NCBI GenBank assembly: GCA_002441265.1
Contig: DJVQ01000069.1
Span: forward strand, 3,158-67,157
Length of the DNA: 64,000 nt
Direction: 5' to 3'
Source: Syntrophaceae bacterium UBA6252
GTDB taxonomy: Bacteria > Desulfobacterota > Syntrophia > Syntrophales > UBA6807
In this document: one piece after another, positions 49,817-58,976 of the stretch
Layout of the letters: every line of letters starts with the position of its first letter
Position numbering within the stretch: position 1 is the first letter of the stretch
Program-made: the position numbers and the translations under genes
The notes under the pieces: model-generated
What the model was told of the DNA's origin: nothing
Database searches by the model: none
Seen by the model: the letters and a program-made list of their open reading frames with translations, nothing else

Positions 49817-51130
49817 ATGTCGAACAGCAGGATCAAAGAGGAATATCGATCGAAATTACTCAGCATGGAAGAAGCCGCAAAGCAGATTCAGTCGGGAGAC
49901 GTCCTGTCGGTCCCGCCTTCCCCGGGAGAACCCAGGGCCCTGTGCGCCGCCATTGCGAAGCGCGCGGAGAAGGGGGAGCTGGAGAACATCGCCGTGCACA
50001 ACATCTACACGTTCGGTACGGAAAATCCCATCTGGAGCCCAAAACTCAAGGGGAAGGTCATCCCGTCCCCTCTTTTCGTCACGACGGCGCAGCGATGGGC
50101 CATCGATGAAGGGGTGGGCGACTTCACTCCTCTCTATTATACCGATTGCCCGGTCCTGTACGAGCGGGGGCACCTGCCCCTGGATGTCTTCATCGCGGAA
50201 GTGTCGCCCATGGACGAACACGGATATTTCTCCTTCGGGTGCGGGGTTTCCAATTCCCAGTCCTGCGCCCGGGTCGCGAAAAAAGTCATTCTCCAGGCCA
50301 ACCCGAATCAGCCGCGGGTCTTCGGTGACAGCTTCATCCACATTTCCGACGTGGACTACGTGGTCGAGGACAATCAGCCCCTCCCCGAGATTCCCAATAT
50401 CCCCATCACGGAAAACGACAAAAAGATCGCGGGCTACATCGCCGAACTCATCCCGGACGGCGCGACGCTCCAGGTGGGGGTCGGGGGCGTTCCGAACGCC
50501 GTGTGCACCCTCCTGAAGGACAAGCGGGATCTGGGGATCCATACGGAGCTGATCGGGGACACGATCCTGGACCTCATCGAGTGCGGGGCCGTGACGAACA
50601 GGAAGAAAAACATCAACCGGGGGAAAAGCGTCTTCACCTTCGCCCTGGGCTCCCGGCGGCTTTATGACTTCATCAACAACAACCCGGGAGTGGCCTCCTA
50701 CCAGGTGGACTATACGAACGATCCCTATGTCATCGCGCAGCATGACAACGTGATCGCCATGAACGCGACCCTGCAGGTGGACCTGACGGGGCAGTGCTGC
50801 TCCGAGTCGATCGGGACCCGGCAGTTTTCCGCCGTCGGCGGCCAGGCCGATTTCGCCCGTGGCGCCTTCCTTTCCAGGGGTGGAAAATCGTTCCTCTGCG
50901 TGTATTCGACCGCCAGGAACGGGGAATTGTCCTCCATCGTCCCCTGCCTGTTGCCGGGGGCCGGCGTCAGCACCCAGAAGCAGAGCATCATGTACATCGT
51001 GACGGAGTACGGCGTGGCGAAGATAACGGGCAAGACCCTCCGGGAAAGGGCCCGGCAGCTGATCGACATCGCGCATCCCGATTTCCGGGAGGAGTTGAAG
51101 GCCGAGGCCCGCAAGCGGAAAATCATGTGA
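49817..51130 (+). CDS. 4-hydroxybutyrate CoA-transferase-like protein
   Basis: Activates 4-hydroxybutyrate or another short acid with acetyl-CoA; 437 residues, the length of AbfT/Cat2. The core motifs are GVGGVPNAV, GIHTELIGD with catalytic Glu244 (Glu238 in the Clostridium aminobutyricum enzyme), FSAVGGQADFARGA, and TEYGVAKITGKTLRERA. The N-terminal half lacks the long aromatic extension of the two 500-residue paralogues in this window. Start at the ATG 49817, preceded by GGAGGT. Within the operon it is the likely entry step for the 4-hydroxybutyryl-CoA dehydratase. Confidence 0.92.
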   Translation: MSNSRIKEEYRSKLLSMEEAAKQIQSGDVLSVPPSPGEPRALCAAIAKRAEKGELENIAVHNIYTFGTENPIWSPKLKGKVIPSPLFVTTAQRWAIDEGVGDFTPLYYTDCPVLYERGHLPLDVFIAEVSPMDEHGYFSFGCGVSNSQSCARVAKKVILQANPNQPRVFGDSFIHISDVDYVVEDNQPLPEIPNIPITENDKKIAGYIAELIPDGATLQVGVGGVPNAVCTLLKDKRDLGIHTELIGDTILDLIECGAVTNRKKNINRGKSVFTFALGSRRLYDFINNNPGVASYQVDYTNDPYVIAQHDNVIAMNATLQVDLTGQCCSESIGTRQFSAVGGQADFARGAFLSRGGKSFLCVYSTARNGELSSIVPCLLPGAGVSTQKQSIMYIVTEYGVAKITGKTLRERARQLIDIAHPDFREELKAEARKRKIM

Positions 51131-51169
51131 TTTCGGAGAGGAAATCGCCAAACCGGAAGGAGACGAAAC

Positions 51170-51946
51170 ATGGAATATCTGCTTTTTGAAGTCGATGGGC
51201 AGGTGGCGAAAATCACGCTGAACCGCCCGAAAGTCCTGAATGCGCTCAATCCCGGCCTCTACCGGGAACTTGGGGAGCTGCTGGAAAAGATCGGCGAAGA
51301 CAAGGAGATCCGGGCGATCGTCATCACCGGCGCCGGGACGAAGGCCTTCGCCGCCGGGGCCGACATCAGCGCCATGCAGTCCATGACGGCGCAGGAGGCC
51401 CGCGAACTCGCCCGGGTCGGACAGCGTCCCCTCAATCTCATCGCGTCGCTTCCGAAGCCGGTCATCGCGGCGATCAACGGCATGGCGCTGGGCGGCGGAT
51501 GCGAACTGGCCATGGCGTGCGATCTGAGGATCGCTTCGGAAACGGCGCTCCTCGGGCAGCCGGAAATCAATCTCGCGGTCATTCCCGGGGGCGGAGGAAC
51601 CCAGATGCTGCCGCGGCTCGCCGGCCTTGCGAAGGCCAAGGAGCTGATCTTCACCGGGAGGCTCATCAAGGCGGCCGAGGCCCTTGATCTGGGTCTTGTC
51701 AACAAGGTCGTTCCCCAGGAGGAAGTGGTGCCGGCGGCGGAAAAACTCGCCCGGGAGATCTGCGCGAAAGGACCCGTCGCCATGGCGCTGGCGAAGGCAT
51801 CGATCAACAAGGTCCTGGAGGCGCCCCTGAAGGTCGGTCTCGAATTCGAAATCGAAGCGTTCGCCGGCTGTTTCGCCACGGAGGACCAGAAAGAGGGAAT
51901 GGCCGCCTTTCTCGAAAAACGGCCTCCCCGGATCAAAGGGGTATAG
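51170..51946 (+). CDS. Enoyl-CoA hydratase (crotonase)
   Basis: Hydrates crotonyl-CoA to (S)-3-hydroxybutyryl-CoA; 258 residues. The oxyanion loop AFAAGADI and NGMALGGGCELAMA are intact, with the catalytic Glu112 and Glu132 (GQPEINLAVIPGGGGTQMLPRL). The segment is typical of short-chain clostridial-type crotonases. AAGGAG lies upstream of the ATG. It lies 39 bases after the CoA-transferase gene and links the dehydratase product to Hbd. Confidence 0.94.
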   Translation: MEYLLFEVDGQVAKITLNRPKVLNALNPGLYRELGELLEKIGEDKEIRAIVITGAGTKAFAAGADISAMQSMTAQEARELARVGQRPLNLIASLPKPVIAAINGMALGGGCELAMACDLRIASETALLGQPEINLAVIPGGGGTQMLPRLAGLAKAKELIFTGRLIKAAEALDLGLVNKVVPQEEVVPAAEKLAREICAKGPVAMALAKASINKVLEAPLKVGLEFEIEAFAGCFATEDQKEGMAAFLEKRPPRIKGV

Positions 51947-52053
51947 ACGATACGGCGTGCGAAGCCGCCGTTCGTGCGAAGAACGGGATTCGCGGGCTCC
52001 ACGGCGAATGCCGGGGAACAGGGAAAGCATAAGACTTCTGGAGAACATGCAAG

Positions 52054-53853
52054 ATGGCAAACAAATTGACCGACGTCAACGATGTGAAATTCGTTCTTTA
52101 CGAACAACTTCAGATAGAGGAACTGTGCAATTCGGAAAAGTTCGGGGACCACTCCCGGGAGACCTTCGACATGATCCTGGACGCCGCCGAGAAACTCGCC
52201 GTGAACGATTTTCAGCCGGTGAACGGGGAAGGGGACGAACTGGGCTGCACCTGGAAGGACGGAATCGTCAAGGTGCCGGGGCCGTTCCATGCCCCCTACC
52301 GGAAGTTCTGCGAGGGCGGCTGGTTGAACATGGCGGAAACGTATGATGTCGGCGGCCAGGGCGTTCCCCTGACCATCGATTTCGCCTGCAAGGAAATGAT
52401 GTTCGCCGCCTGTCATTCGCTGATCGGGTACACCGGTCTGACGCACAGCGCCGCCAAGGTCATCGAGCGTTACGGCACGGAAGAGCAGAAGAGGAAATAC
52501 ATGGGCCCCCTGTACGAGGGCAGGTACGGCGGGGGAATGAACCTGACCGAAGCCCAGGCGGGAAGCGACGTGGGCGCGGTGCGGACCAAGGCGTTCAGGA
52601 ATCCCGACGGCACCTACTGCATCGAAGGCGGAAAGATCTTCATCACCGGCGGGGACACCGATCTCACGGAAAACGTCGTTCACATCATTCTGGCCAGGAT
52701 CGAGGGGGATCCCGAGGGGACGAAGGGTCTTACCTGCTTCATCGTTCCCAAGATCCGGGTCAACGGGGACGGGTCCCTGGGGGAGCCCAACGACGTCGTG
52801 TGCGCGGGCATCGAGCACAAGATGGGAATGAGGGGTTCGGCGACGTGTGTCCTCAAGTTCGGGGAAAACAGCCGGTGCATCGGCGAGCGGATCGGCCCGG
52901 AGCAGAAAGGCATCGTTGTCATGTTCACCATGATGAACGAACAGCGGGCGCTCGTGGGGATGCAGGGTCTCGCCCAGGGAAGCGCGGCCTACCTGCACGC
53001 CCTGGAATTCGCCAGGGAACGGCATCAGGGTTCGAAGTTCGGGAGCAGGGACCCCAGGCAGGTTCCCATCATCCGCCATCCCGACGTGAAACGGAACATC
53101 CTGTGGATGAAAGCTTTCACGGAAGGGATGCGGGCTCTCGTTTTCTACGTGATGTACTGCATGGACCGGATGGAGGCGGCCACCGACGGGAAGGAGAAAG
53201 CGAAATGGCAGTTCTTCGTGGAGGTGCTGACCCCCATATGCAAGGCGTACTGTACCGACAAGGGCTTCGATGTGTGCATAAGGGCGATCCAGGTACACGG
53301 CGGCTACGGGTACTGTAAGGAATACAAGGTGGAGCAGTTCGCGAGGGACTGCAAGATCACGTCCATTTACGAGGGGACGAACGGGATCCAGTCCCTGGAT
53401 CTGTTCGGACGCAAGATCAGGATGGCGGACGGGGCGGCCCTGGCGGCCCTCCTCGGCGAAATGGAAACGACCGTCCAGGAGGCCTCGCAGGCGAGCGCCC
53501 TCAAGCCCGCCGCCGAAGAAGTGGGAAAGGCGCTGGAAGGCCTGAAGCGGGTCACGGCGTATCTGAGGGACGACCTGTCCTCCCGGGACGCCTACCTGGC
53601 CTATTCCTGGGCCACTCCCTATCTCGAAATGTTCGGCGACGTCGTCCTGGGGTGGCTCCTTCTCTGGCAGGCCAAGGTGGCCTTCGACAGCAACGTCAAG
53701 ACCGGGGTCAACGGAAGGTTCTATGCGAACAAGGTCGCCACGGCGAAGTTTTATATCGGTTCCGTCCTGCCCGCGGTTCACGGAAAGATGGAGACCGTCA
53801 TGAAGGGAGACCGATCCCTGGTGGAGATGGGGGAAGAGATCACGGCGGGTTAA
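52054..53853 (+). CDS. Acyl-CoA dehydrogenase with C-terminal extension (DmdC-like)
   Basis: FAD-dependent dehydrogenase of 599 residues, the long class with an extra C-terminal domain (about 470-599), as in 3-methylmercaptopropionyl-CoA dehydrogenase and related enzymes. MNLTEAQAGSDVGAVRTKA is the flavin-site motif, KMGMRGSATCVL follows, and the catalytic glutamate is Glu440 in SIYEGTNGIQSLDLFGRKI. It is the last gene of the sigma-54-driven operon, 107 bases after the crotonase gene. The substrate may be butyryl-CoA or another short acyl-CoA; the family has several specificities, so the DMSP-type reaction should not be assumed. Confidence 0.9.
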   Translation: MANKLTDVNDVKFVLYEQLQIEELCNSEKFGDHSRETFDMILDAAEKLAVNDFQPVNGEGDELGCTWKDGIVKVPGPFHAPYRKFCEGGWLNMAETYDVGGQGVPLTIDFACKEMMFAACHSLIGYTGLTHSAAKVIERYGTEEQKRKYMGPLYEGRYGGGMNLTEAQAGSDVGAVRTKAFRNPDGTYCIEGGKIFITGGDTDLTENVVHIILARIEGDPEGTKGLTCFIVPKIRVNGDGSLGEPNDVVCAGIEHKMGMRGSATCVLKFGENSRCIGERIGPEQKGIVVMFTMMNEQRALVGMQGLAQGSAAYLHALEFARERHQGSKFGSRDPRQVPIIRHPDVKRNILWMKAFTEGMRALVFYVMYCMDRMEAATDGKEKAKWQFFVEVLTPICKAYCTDKGFDVCIRAIQVHGGYGYCKEYKVEQFARDCKITSIYEGTNGIQSLDLFGRKIRMADGAALAALLGEMETTVQEASQASALKPAAEEVGKALEGLKRVTAYLRDDLSSRDAYLAYSWATPYLEMFGDVVLGWLLLWQAKVAFDSNVKTGVNGRFYANKVATAKFYIGSVLPAVHGKMETVMKGDRSLVEMGEEITAG

Positions 53854-53950
53854 TGGGTCGGGAACCGCCGTGGAAGCATCCGGAAAGACATCGGTGATGC
53901 GGTAAAGCCTTTATGGCGAATTAAATAGGGAAGAAGGAGGTTTTTGAGCA

Positions 53951-54100
53951 ATGAACATGGCCGCACTGTTGTCATTTCTTCATCCGATGATTGTCATGGT
54001 CATCTGTGGCATCTGGGTCCTTTCGATTCTGAAGTCGGACTACTCGGAACTCGTAAAGGGTGGCGGGGGCGACGCGCAAGTAAAGGGCGATAACAACTGA
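53951..54100 (+). CDS. Symporter small accessory protein (49 residues)
   Basis: A short gene with a strong site GAAGGAGG before its ATG. The protein starts MNMAALLSFLHPMIVMV and has one membrane helix (about residues 8-27) followed by a charged tail (KSDYSELVKGGGGDAQVKGDNN). Short one-helix proteins encoded directly upstream of sodium/solute symporters are known as accessory subunits, and this one is 47 bases before such a symporter gene. It probably sits in the inner membrane next to the transporter. Its exact role is unknown. Confidence 0.72.
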   Translation: MNMAALLSFLHPMIVMVICGIWVLSILKSDYSELVKGGGGDAQVKGDNN

Positions 54101-54147
54101 CCGCCGAAGGCGGATTGGTTTCCAAGCCGGCTTGGAAGGAGGAAACA

Positions 54148-55749
54148 ATGGCCGTTGCAACATTCTGGATCATTCTGATCCTCGTGATCGTAACCGCGTT
54201 CATGGTCAACAGGTATGTGAAATCATCAAGCGACTATTACGTCATGGGCAAGAAGGGGGAGACCATCGGGATCACCGGCGTGCTGACCGCAAGTTATCTC
54301 AGCGCGGTGACCTTCGTCGGCATCGCCGGGATCGAGTACCTCAACGGACCGCCGATCTTTCTCATCTGCTACGGAAGCTGGATCGGCATGGTTTGCGGGT
54401 TCATCTACGTCGGACGCAGGCTCAGGGCCTATGGCGCCATTACGATGCCCGATTACCTGCAGGAACGTTTCGGGACGTCCGTGAGAATCATCGCGACGGT
54501 AATTCTCATCGTCGGCCTTCTCGGATACGGCGTCGTTCAGCTGATGGGGGCGGGGGTGCTCCTGAGTTCGGTGACGGGCATCAGCTACAACATCGTCATT
54601 ATCGTTTTTGCCATCGCCCTGATCACCTTCTGCGCCGTGGCGGGGATGTACAGCGTCGTCATCGTCAACACCCTGCTTCTTGCCACGATCCTTGTGGCCT
54701 GTTTCATCCTGGCCCCGATCATGATCAAGCTCGGCGGCGGCTTCGACGGGTTGACGAACGGCCTCATGAACATCGATCCCAATTTCTGGAGCGCGGGGGG
54801 AAGAAAATTTCACATGCCCACGGGTTGGACGGTGGGACAGTTCGTGCTGTGGGCCCTCTTTTTCCCGGCCGCCCCCTGGATCGCCGGAATGGCCCTTCCC
54901 TGCAAGAACGACTTCGTCCTCATGCGCGCCATCTGCTGGTCCACTCTGATCACGACGGTGGGCGTCGTGACCCTCTTCCTGGGCTGCAGCGCCATGTTCC
55001 TGGTGAACCCGAACATCGCTCCGGCGGACCAGGTCTTCATCTGGGCCTGCAAGAACTCGGTGCACCCCATCCTCGGCGGGCTGGGAATCGCGGGCGTCAT
55101 GGCGGCGATCCTGTCGAGCGGCGCCACGATCTTCATGGGCGCCGGATTCGGACTTTCCAGGGACCTGTATGAAAGATACATCATGAGCAAGGGCGGAACC
55201 CTCGACGACAGGAAGAAGATCGTCCTGGCCCGCATCGCCCAGGTCGTGGTGGGCGTGATCGTCGTCATCTTCGCCCTGTCGAAACCGCTTGCCATTTACT
55301 GGATCTCCGCATGGGCGGGCGCCCTCTTCGCGACGGCGTGGCTGCCGACGCTGATCGCGGGCTTCGAGTACAAGAAGGCGACGCGGGCGGGCGTCATCGC
55401 GGGTATGCTCTGCGGCGCCGGCTCGTACATCCTGCTGTACCAGTGCGTGAAGAAATGGAAATTGTTCACGCTGCCCTTCAACCTGGATCCGGTCATTTTC
55501 GGCATCATCGTCTCCTTTGTGGCGATCCTGCTCGTGTCCTCCCTGGGGAAGGCAAAGGAAGAGGACATGGCGGTCTATACCCGGGTGAAGGGTATCGGAC
55601 TGGCCGAGGGTACGATTCAAACCATGACCCGCGGCGAGATCGTGAAGGAGTATCTGACGACAAAGACGACGGCGTGGGTGTGCATCATCGTCGCCGTGGT
55701 CGTCCTCGGCCTGCTGGCGATCCGGATCGTTCCGGCCGTATCGGGGTAA
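54148..55749 (+). CDS. Sodium:solute symporter family protein
   Basis: Inner-membrane transporter of 533 residues with about 13 helices of the SSS/LeuT fold. Typical segments are SSDYYVMGKKGETIGITGVLTASYLSAVTFVGIAG at the start of the core and a Gly-rich SGATIFMGAGFGLSRDLYERY in the middle. ATG at 54148 follows GGAAGGAGGAAAC. The upstream accessory gene and downstream CBS/DUF294 and exonuclease genes resemble the gene order around acetate or pyruvate symporters of proteobacteria. A short carboxylate is the likely solute, in line with the neighbouring acyl-CoA pathways; the sequence does not prove it. Confidence 0.9.
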   Translation: MAVATFWIILILVIVTAFMVNRYVKSSSDYYVMGKKGETIGITGVLTASYLSAVTFVGIAGIEYLNGPPIFLICYGSWIGMVCGFIYVGRRLRAYGAITMPDYLQERFGTSVRIIATVILIVGLLGYGVVQLMGAGVLLSSVTGISYNIVIIVFAIALITFCAVAGMYSVVIVNTLLLATILVACFILAPIMIKLGGGFDGLTNGLMNIDPNFWSAGGRKFHMPTGWTVGQFVLWALFFPAAPWIAGMALPCKNDFVLMRAICWSTLITTVGVVTLFLGCSAMFLVNPNIAPADQVFIWACKNSVHPILGGLGIAGVMAAILSSGATIFMGAGFGLSRDLYERYIMSKGGTLDDRKKIVLARIAQVVVGVIVVIFALSKPLAIYWISAWAGALFATAWLPTLIAGFEYKKATRAGVIAGMLCGAGSYILLYQCVKKWKLFTLPFNLDPVIFGIIVSFVAILLVSSLGKAKEEDMAVYTRVKGIGLAEGTIQTMTRGEIVKEYLTTKTTAWVCIIVAVVVLGLLAIRIVPAVSG

Positions 55750-56149
55750 ACCGGGCTTCGGCGGCCGGGAGGCGCGAGGGACGCACTCCCCTCCAGGAAC
55801 CTCGCGCTCCCGGCCGTCATGCCTGAAACAAGCGTTTCGCGGCACGGGAACCCTTCGGACATTTCCTCCCGGCGTGCGGCGGGTCCTTTCCCTTGCCGCC
55901 GGCGGCGGGAAAGGAGACGGTTCCCGATTCACGCACTTTCAAAATGAACGGATCACCGGATTCGACCGGAAATCCCTTCCGGCTGCCTCCCGGAGAGACT
56001 CCAGGGCTGCACCTGGTTCCCTGGTATCCTTCCTCCTCTTTTCCGGGCGGCATTGAAAGATGTTCCGCCGGCCCCCGACGGACATCCCCCGCGCCCGGAG
56101 GGGATTGGGATTTCCGGTCGACCGGCCCCTCGGGGAGAGGCCGGGGCGC
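55750..56149. other. Spacer between symporter and cNMP/CBS gene
   Basis: 400 bases without a supported gene. It starts with a large hairpin (55762-55816) that should end the symporter transcript. No promoter motif is clear in the remainder. Confidence 0.4.
55762..55816 (+). terminator. Large hairpin after the symporter gene
   Basis: CGGCCGGGAG (55762-55771) pairs with CTCCCGGCCG (55807-55816) and, after one bulged G, CGCGAGG (55773-55779) with CCTCGCG (55800-55806): 17 base pairs with a 20-base loop, 12 bases beyond the stop codon. No T run, so a rho-independent function is uncertain. Confidence 0.5.
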
Positions 56150-58093
56150 ATGGCGAACATGAAACCGGACGAATTCCCTTTTCCGCAGATCGGAGATTTT
56201 CTGCGGAAGGTCGTGCCCTTCGACACCCTCGATGACGGGGAACTGGCCCGCATCGTTTCCCGGATCGAGATCGCCTACTACCCCCGGGGAACGGTCATCG
56301 TCAGGCAGGGAAGCCCGTCGCCCGATTTTCTGTACATCGTTCACGTCGGTTCGGTGCGGATCACCATCTCCGGCGGCGGCGGCGAGGAGATCCTCACGGA
56401 TTTCCGGGGCGAGGCCGACGCGTTCGGGGGTGCGAGCATTCTGCAGGGGAGCGAGTCGCTCGCCGAGATCACCGCTACGGAAGATTCGATCCTCTACCTG
56501 CTTCCCGCGGATGTGTTCAGGCATCTGGTGAACACGAATCCCGCCTTCGAACGGACCTTCAAGTTTTCCCTGGCCAATTACATCAAAGGGGCGTGTGATT
56601 CGAGGTACCGGCAGCTCTCGCAGCCCGACGGGACGAGAACCATCAACCTCGACTTCTTTCTCGCCGGGAAGCTCGTGTCCGACCTCATGGTGAGGAACCT
56701 GGTCACCTGCGGCCCGGACATGACGATCCGGGATGCCGCGGAGAAGATGACCCGAAACCAGGTGAGTTCGATCGTGGTCACGGACGGAAGGGGCACGCCG
56801 CTGGGCGTCATGACGAACAGGGACCTCCGCTCGAGGGTCGTGGCGGAGGGACGGAGCGGGGACGAAAGCGTTTCCGGCGTCATGAACCGGGCCCTCCACA
56901 GTGTGGACCGGAAAACGTACGCCATCGACGCCCTGCTGCACATGAGCGAGCACCACATCCGGCACCTCCTGGTCATGGACGGGGACTCCGCCGCCGGCAT
57001 CCTCAGCGAGCACGACTTTCAAGTGGAAGTGGGAAGCTCTCCCCTGGGCATCATCGCCCAGATTGAAAAGGCACAAACCGTCGACCACCTGGCGCGGCTG
57101 CGCAAGAGAATCGACAACGTGCTGGAAATGCTCCTCATGCAGGGGGTTCCCGTGGACAAGGTCGTGTCGCTCGTCACGGGGATCAACGACAGGGTGACGC
57201 AGCGGGTCCTGTCCCTCGTCGAACATGCCATGGCGGATTCCGGGATGGGGCCCGCCCCCGTTCCATACTGCTGGATGGCGCTGGGCAGCGAGGGCCGCCG
57301 GGAGCAGACGCTCCTTACGGATCAGGACAATTCCCTTTCCTATGCCGATGTGCCCGGAGAGGACGGGGAGCAGGTGCGCAGGTGGTTCCTCGCCTTTTCC
57401 GAGGGCGTCGTGGACGGCCTGGTGCTGTACGGGATTCCCCGCTGCCCCGGCGGGATCATGGCGTCGAATCCGTCCTGGTGCCAGCCGGAAGGAAAATGGA
57501 GGGAAACGTTTTCGAAATGGGTGCTCCGGCCCGATCCGCTCGCGGTGATGCTGTCCATGATATTTTTCGACTTCCGTGCCGTTCACGGGGGAACGGAATT
57601 CATCGCCGGCCTTCGCGAGGAGCTTCACGGGAATCTCGGGAAAAAGAAGACCATTCTCGAACTTTCCGCACGGGAGGCGCTGGAGAACCCGCCCCCCATC
57701 GGATTCTTCCGCGAGTTCATCGTCGAGCGGTCCGGGGAACACAGGAATCAGCTGGATCTGAAACGCCGGGGGCTGCGTCCCGTGATCGAGGCGGCCAGGA
57801 TCAGGGCCCTCGACCTGGGCGTCGACCGGACGAACACCATGGAGCGTCTGGAGGCGGTCCGGGATGCGGGCATCCTGGACGACGGCCTGTATTCCGATAT
57901 TCGCGAGGCATACCATTTCATGAACCGTCTTCGGATCGACCGGTACCTGGATGCCGTGGCGATGAACCGGGATCCGGACAACTTCATCGACCCCGCCACG
58001 CTCAACAGCCTCCAGCGGAACATGCTCAAGGAAAGCTTCAGCGCCGTCGCCAGGCTTCAGAAAAAACTGCTCGGGGGCTACTTGTTCCCTTGA
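56150..58093 (+). CDS. cNMP-binding/CBS domain protein with DUF294 nucleotidyltransferase domain
   Basis: Cytoplasmic signalling protein of 647 residues. Residues 15-135 are a cyclic-nucleotide-binding-type domain (YPRGTVIVRQGSPSPDFLYIV, GEADAFGG). Residues 165-295 are two CBS domains (VSDLMVRNLVTC, GVMTNRDL). Residues 340-500 are the DUF294 putative nucleotidyltransferase with GSEGRREQTLLTDQDNS (379-395) carrying the Asp391/Asp393 pair, and a C-terminal DUF294 domain completes it. ATG at 56150 has GAGAGG upstream; an upstream start would add 30 residues of no similarity. It is followed closely by a DnaQ-like exonuclease gene. This trio with a carboxylate symporter suggests control of transport by a nucleotide signal or by protein modification. 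Confidence 0.88.
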   Translation: MANMKPDEFPFPQIGDFLRKVVPFDTLDDGELARIVSRIEIAYYPRGTVIVRQGSPSPDFLYIVHVGSVRITISGGGGEEILTDFRGEADAFGGASILQGSESLAEITATEDSILYLLPADVFRHLVNTNPAFERTFKFSLANYIKGACDSRYRQLSQPDGTRTINLDFFLAGKLVSDLMVRNLVTCGPDMTIRDAAEKMTRNQVSSIVVTDGRGTPLGVMTNRDLRSRVVAEGRSGDESVSGVMNRALHSVDRKTYAIDALLHMSEHHIRHLLVMDGDSAAGILSEHDFQVEVGSSPLGIIAQIEKAQTVDHLARLRKRIDNVLEMLLMQGVPVDKVVSLVTGINDRVTQRVLSLVEHAMADSGMGPAPVPYCWMALGSEGRREQTLLTDQDNSLSYADVPGEDGEQVRRWFLAFSEGVVDGLVLYGIPRCPGGIMASNPSWCQPEGKWRETFSKWVLRPDPLAVMLSMIFFDFRAVHGGTEFIAGLREELHGNLGKKKTILELSAREALENPPPIGFFREFIVERSGEHRNQLDLKRRGLRPVIEAARIRALDLGVDRTNTMERLEAVRDAGILDDGLYSDIREAYHFMNRLRIDRYLDAVAMNRDPDNFIDPATLNSLQRNMLKESFSAVARLQKKLLGGYLFP

Positions 58094-58114
58094 GCTCCGG
58101 GAGGGGATCGTAAC

Positions 58115-58843
58115 GTGCTGCGCCGGATCGCGTTCCTGCGGAATCTGTGGCTTCGGTACCGCTTCCGATTCGCGGCGCTCGCGCCCGCGGCCCGCAGGAA
58201 CCTGGAAGCCCCTGCCCGCCTGAGGCTCACCGCTCCCGCGCGGTCCTGCAGCTATGTCGTCGTCGACATTGAAACGACGGGGTTCGATCCGGACAGCGAC
58301 CGGGTCGTCAGCATCGGGGCGCTTCGGGTCGTGGAGGGACGGATCCGGCTGGGGGATACCTTTCACGAACTGGTAAATCCGGACCGCCCCATTCCCGCCT
58401 CATCCATCAGGATCCACGGCATCATTCCCGCCATGGTCGCCGGCGCACGGCCGTTCGGAGAGGTGTTCGACGATTTTCTGCACTACCTGGGTCCGGACGT
58501 CGTCGTGGCCCACCATGCCGCCTTCGATCTGCAGTTCCTGAACGGGGCCATGAAGGGGAAATACGGGTTCGAACTGCAGAATCTCGTTCTGGACACGGTG
58601 CCCATGTGCCGGGAAATCCTGTTTCGGCCCGGCCTCCGGTACCCCTTCGGCATCGACCTGGATTCCAGGCAGTACAGCTTGGACAACGTGGCGAAGGTGC
58701 TCGGCATCGCCATCTCCCGGCGGCACTCGGCCCTGGGCGATTCCCTGGCGACGGCCATGATCCTTCAGCGGGTTCTCGCCAGGCTGGAAAAGGGTGAATC
58801 CGGGCTGCTCCGCGACCTGGCGAGGGTCGCCCGCGTCCCGTAA
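58115..58843 (+). CDS. DnaQ-like 3'-5' exonuclease
   Basis: DEDDh-family exonuclease of 242 residues, starting at GTG 58115 with GGAGGGGA upstream. The Exo I motif VDIETTG has Asp51 and Glu53, Exo II has HHAAFDLQFL with Asp138, and Exo III has HSALGDS with His204 and Asp209. The N-terminal 45 residues are basic and hydrophobic, outside the nuclease fold. It is 21 bases behind the CBS/DUF294 gene, a frequent pairing. It is not the replicative epsilon subunit by context; more likely it degrades RNA or a nucleotide signal. Confidence 0.9.
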   Translation: MLRRIAFLRNLWLRYRFRFAALAPAARRNLEAPARLRLTAPARSCSYVVVDIETTGFDPDSDRVVSIGALRVVEGRIRLGDTFHELVNPDRPIPASSIRIHGIIPAMVAGARPFGEVFDDFLHYLGPDVVVAHHAAFDLQFLNGAMKGKYGFELQNLVLDTVPMCREILFRPGLRYPFGIDLDSRQYSLDNVAKVLGIAISRRHSALGDSLATAMILQRVLARLEKGESGLLRDLARVARVP

Positions 58844-58915
58844 GAGGAAAAGCAGGGATGTCGGGGGAGGGGACTTCCGGGCGGTCGTTTCGGGACGGGC
58901 CGGCCCATGAAAAAA

Positions 58916-58942
58916 GGCAACCCTGTTTCCCGCAGGGTTGCC
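58916..58942 (-). terminator. Rho-independent terminator of the universal stress protein gene
   Basis: GGCAACCCTG (58916-58925) and CAGGGTTGCC (58933-58942) form a perfect 10-bp stem with a 7-base loop. On the minus strand the stem is followed by six T (complement of the A run at 58910-58915). It lies 35 bases beyond the stop of the leftward gene. Confidence 0.9.
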
Positions 58943-58976
58943 TCCTGTCGAACCCGCCCCTTCGTTCCGGCAGCGG

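Noticed and set aside
49856..52060. Minus-strand open frame of 734 codons opposite the CoA-transferase and crotonase genes
   Set aside because: High-GC shadow frame; plus-strand enzymes have intact catalytic motifs.
51259..53781. Very long minus-strand open frame (840 codons) opposite crotonase and acyl-CoA dehydrogenase genes
   Set aside because: It is antisense to two clear enzymes and has shadow-type composition (rich in His, Arg, Pro, Gly) without domains.
55817..58366. Minus-strand open frame of 849 codons opposite the CBS/DUF294 gene
   Set aside because: Antisense shadow of a well-supported gene; no motif.
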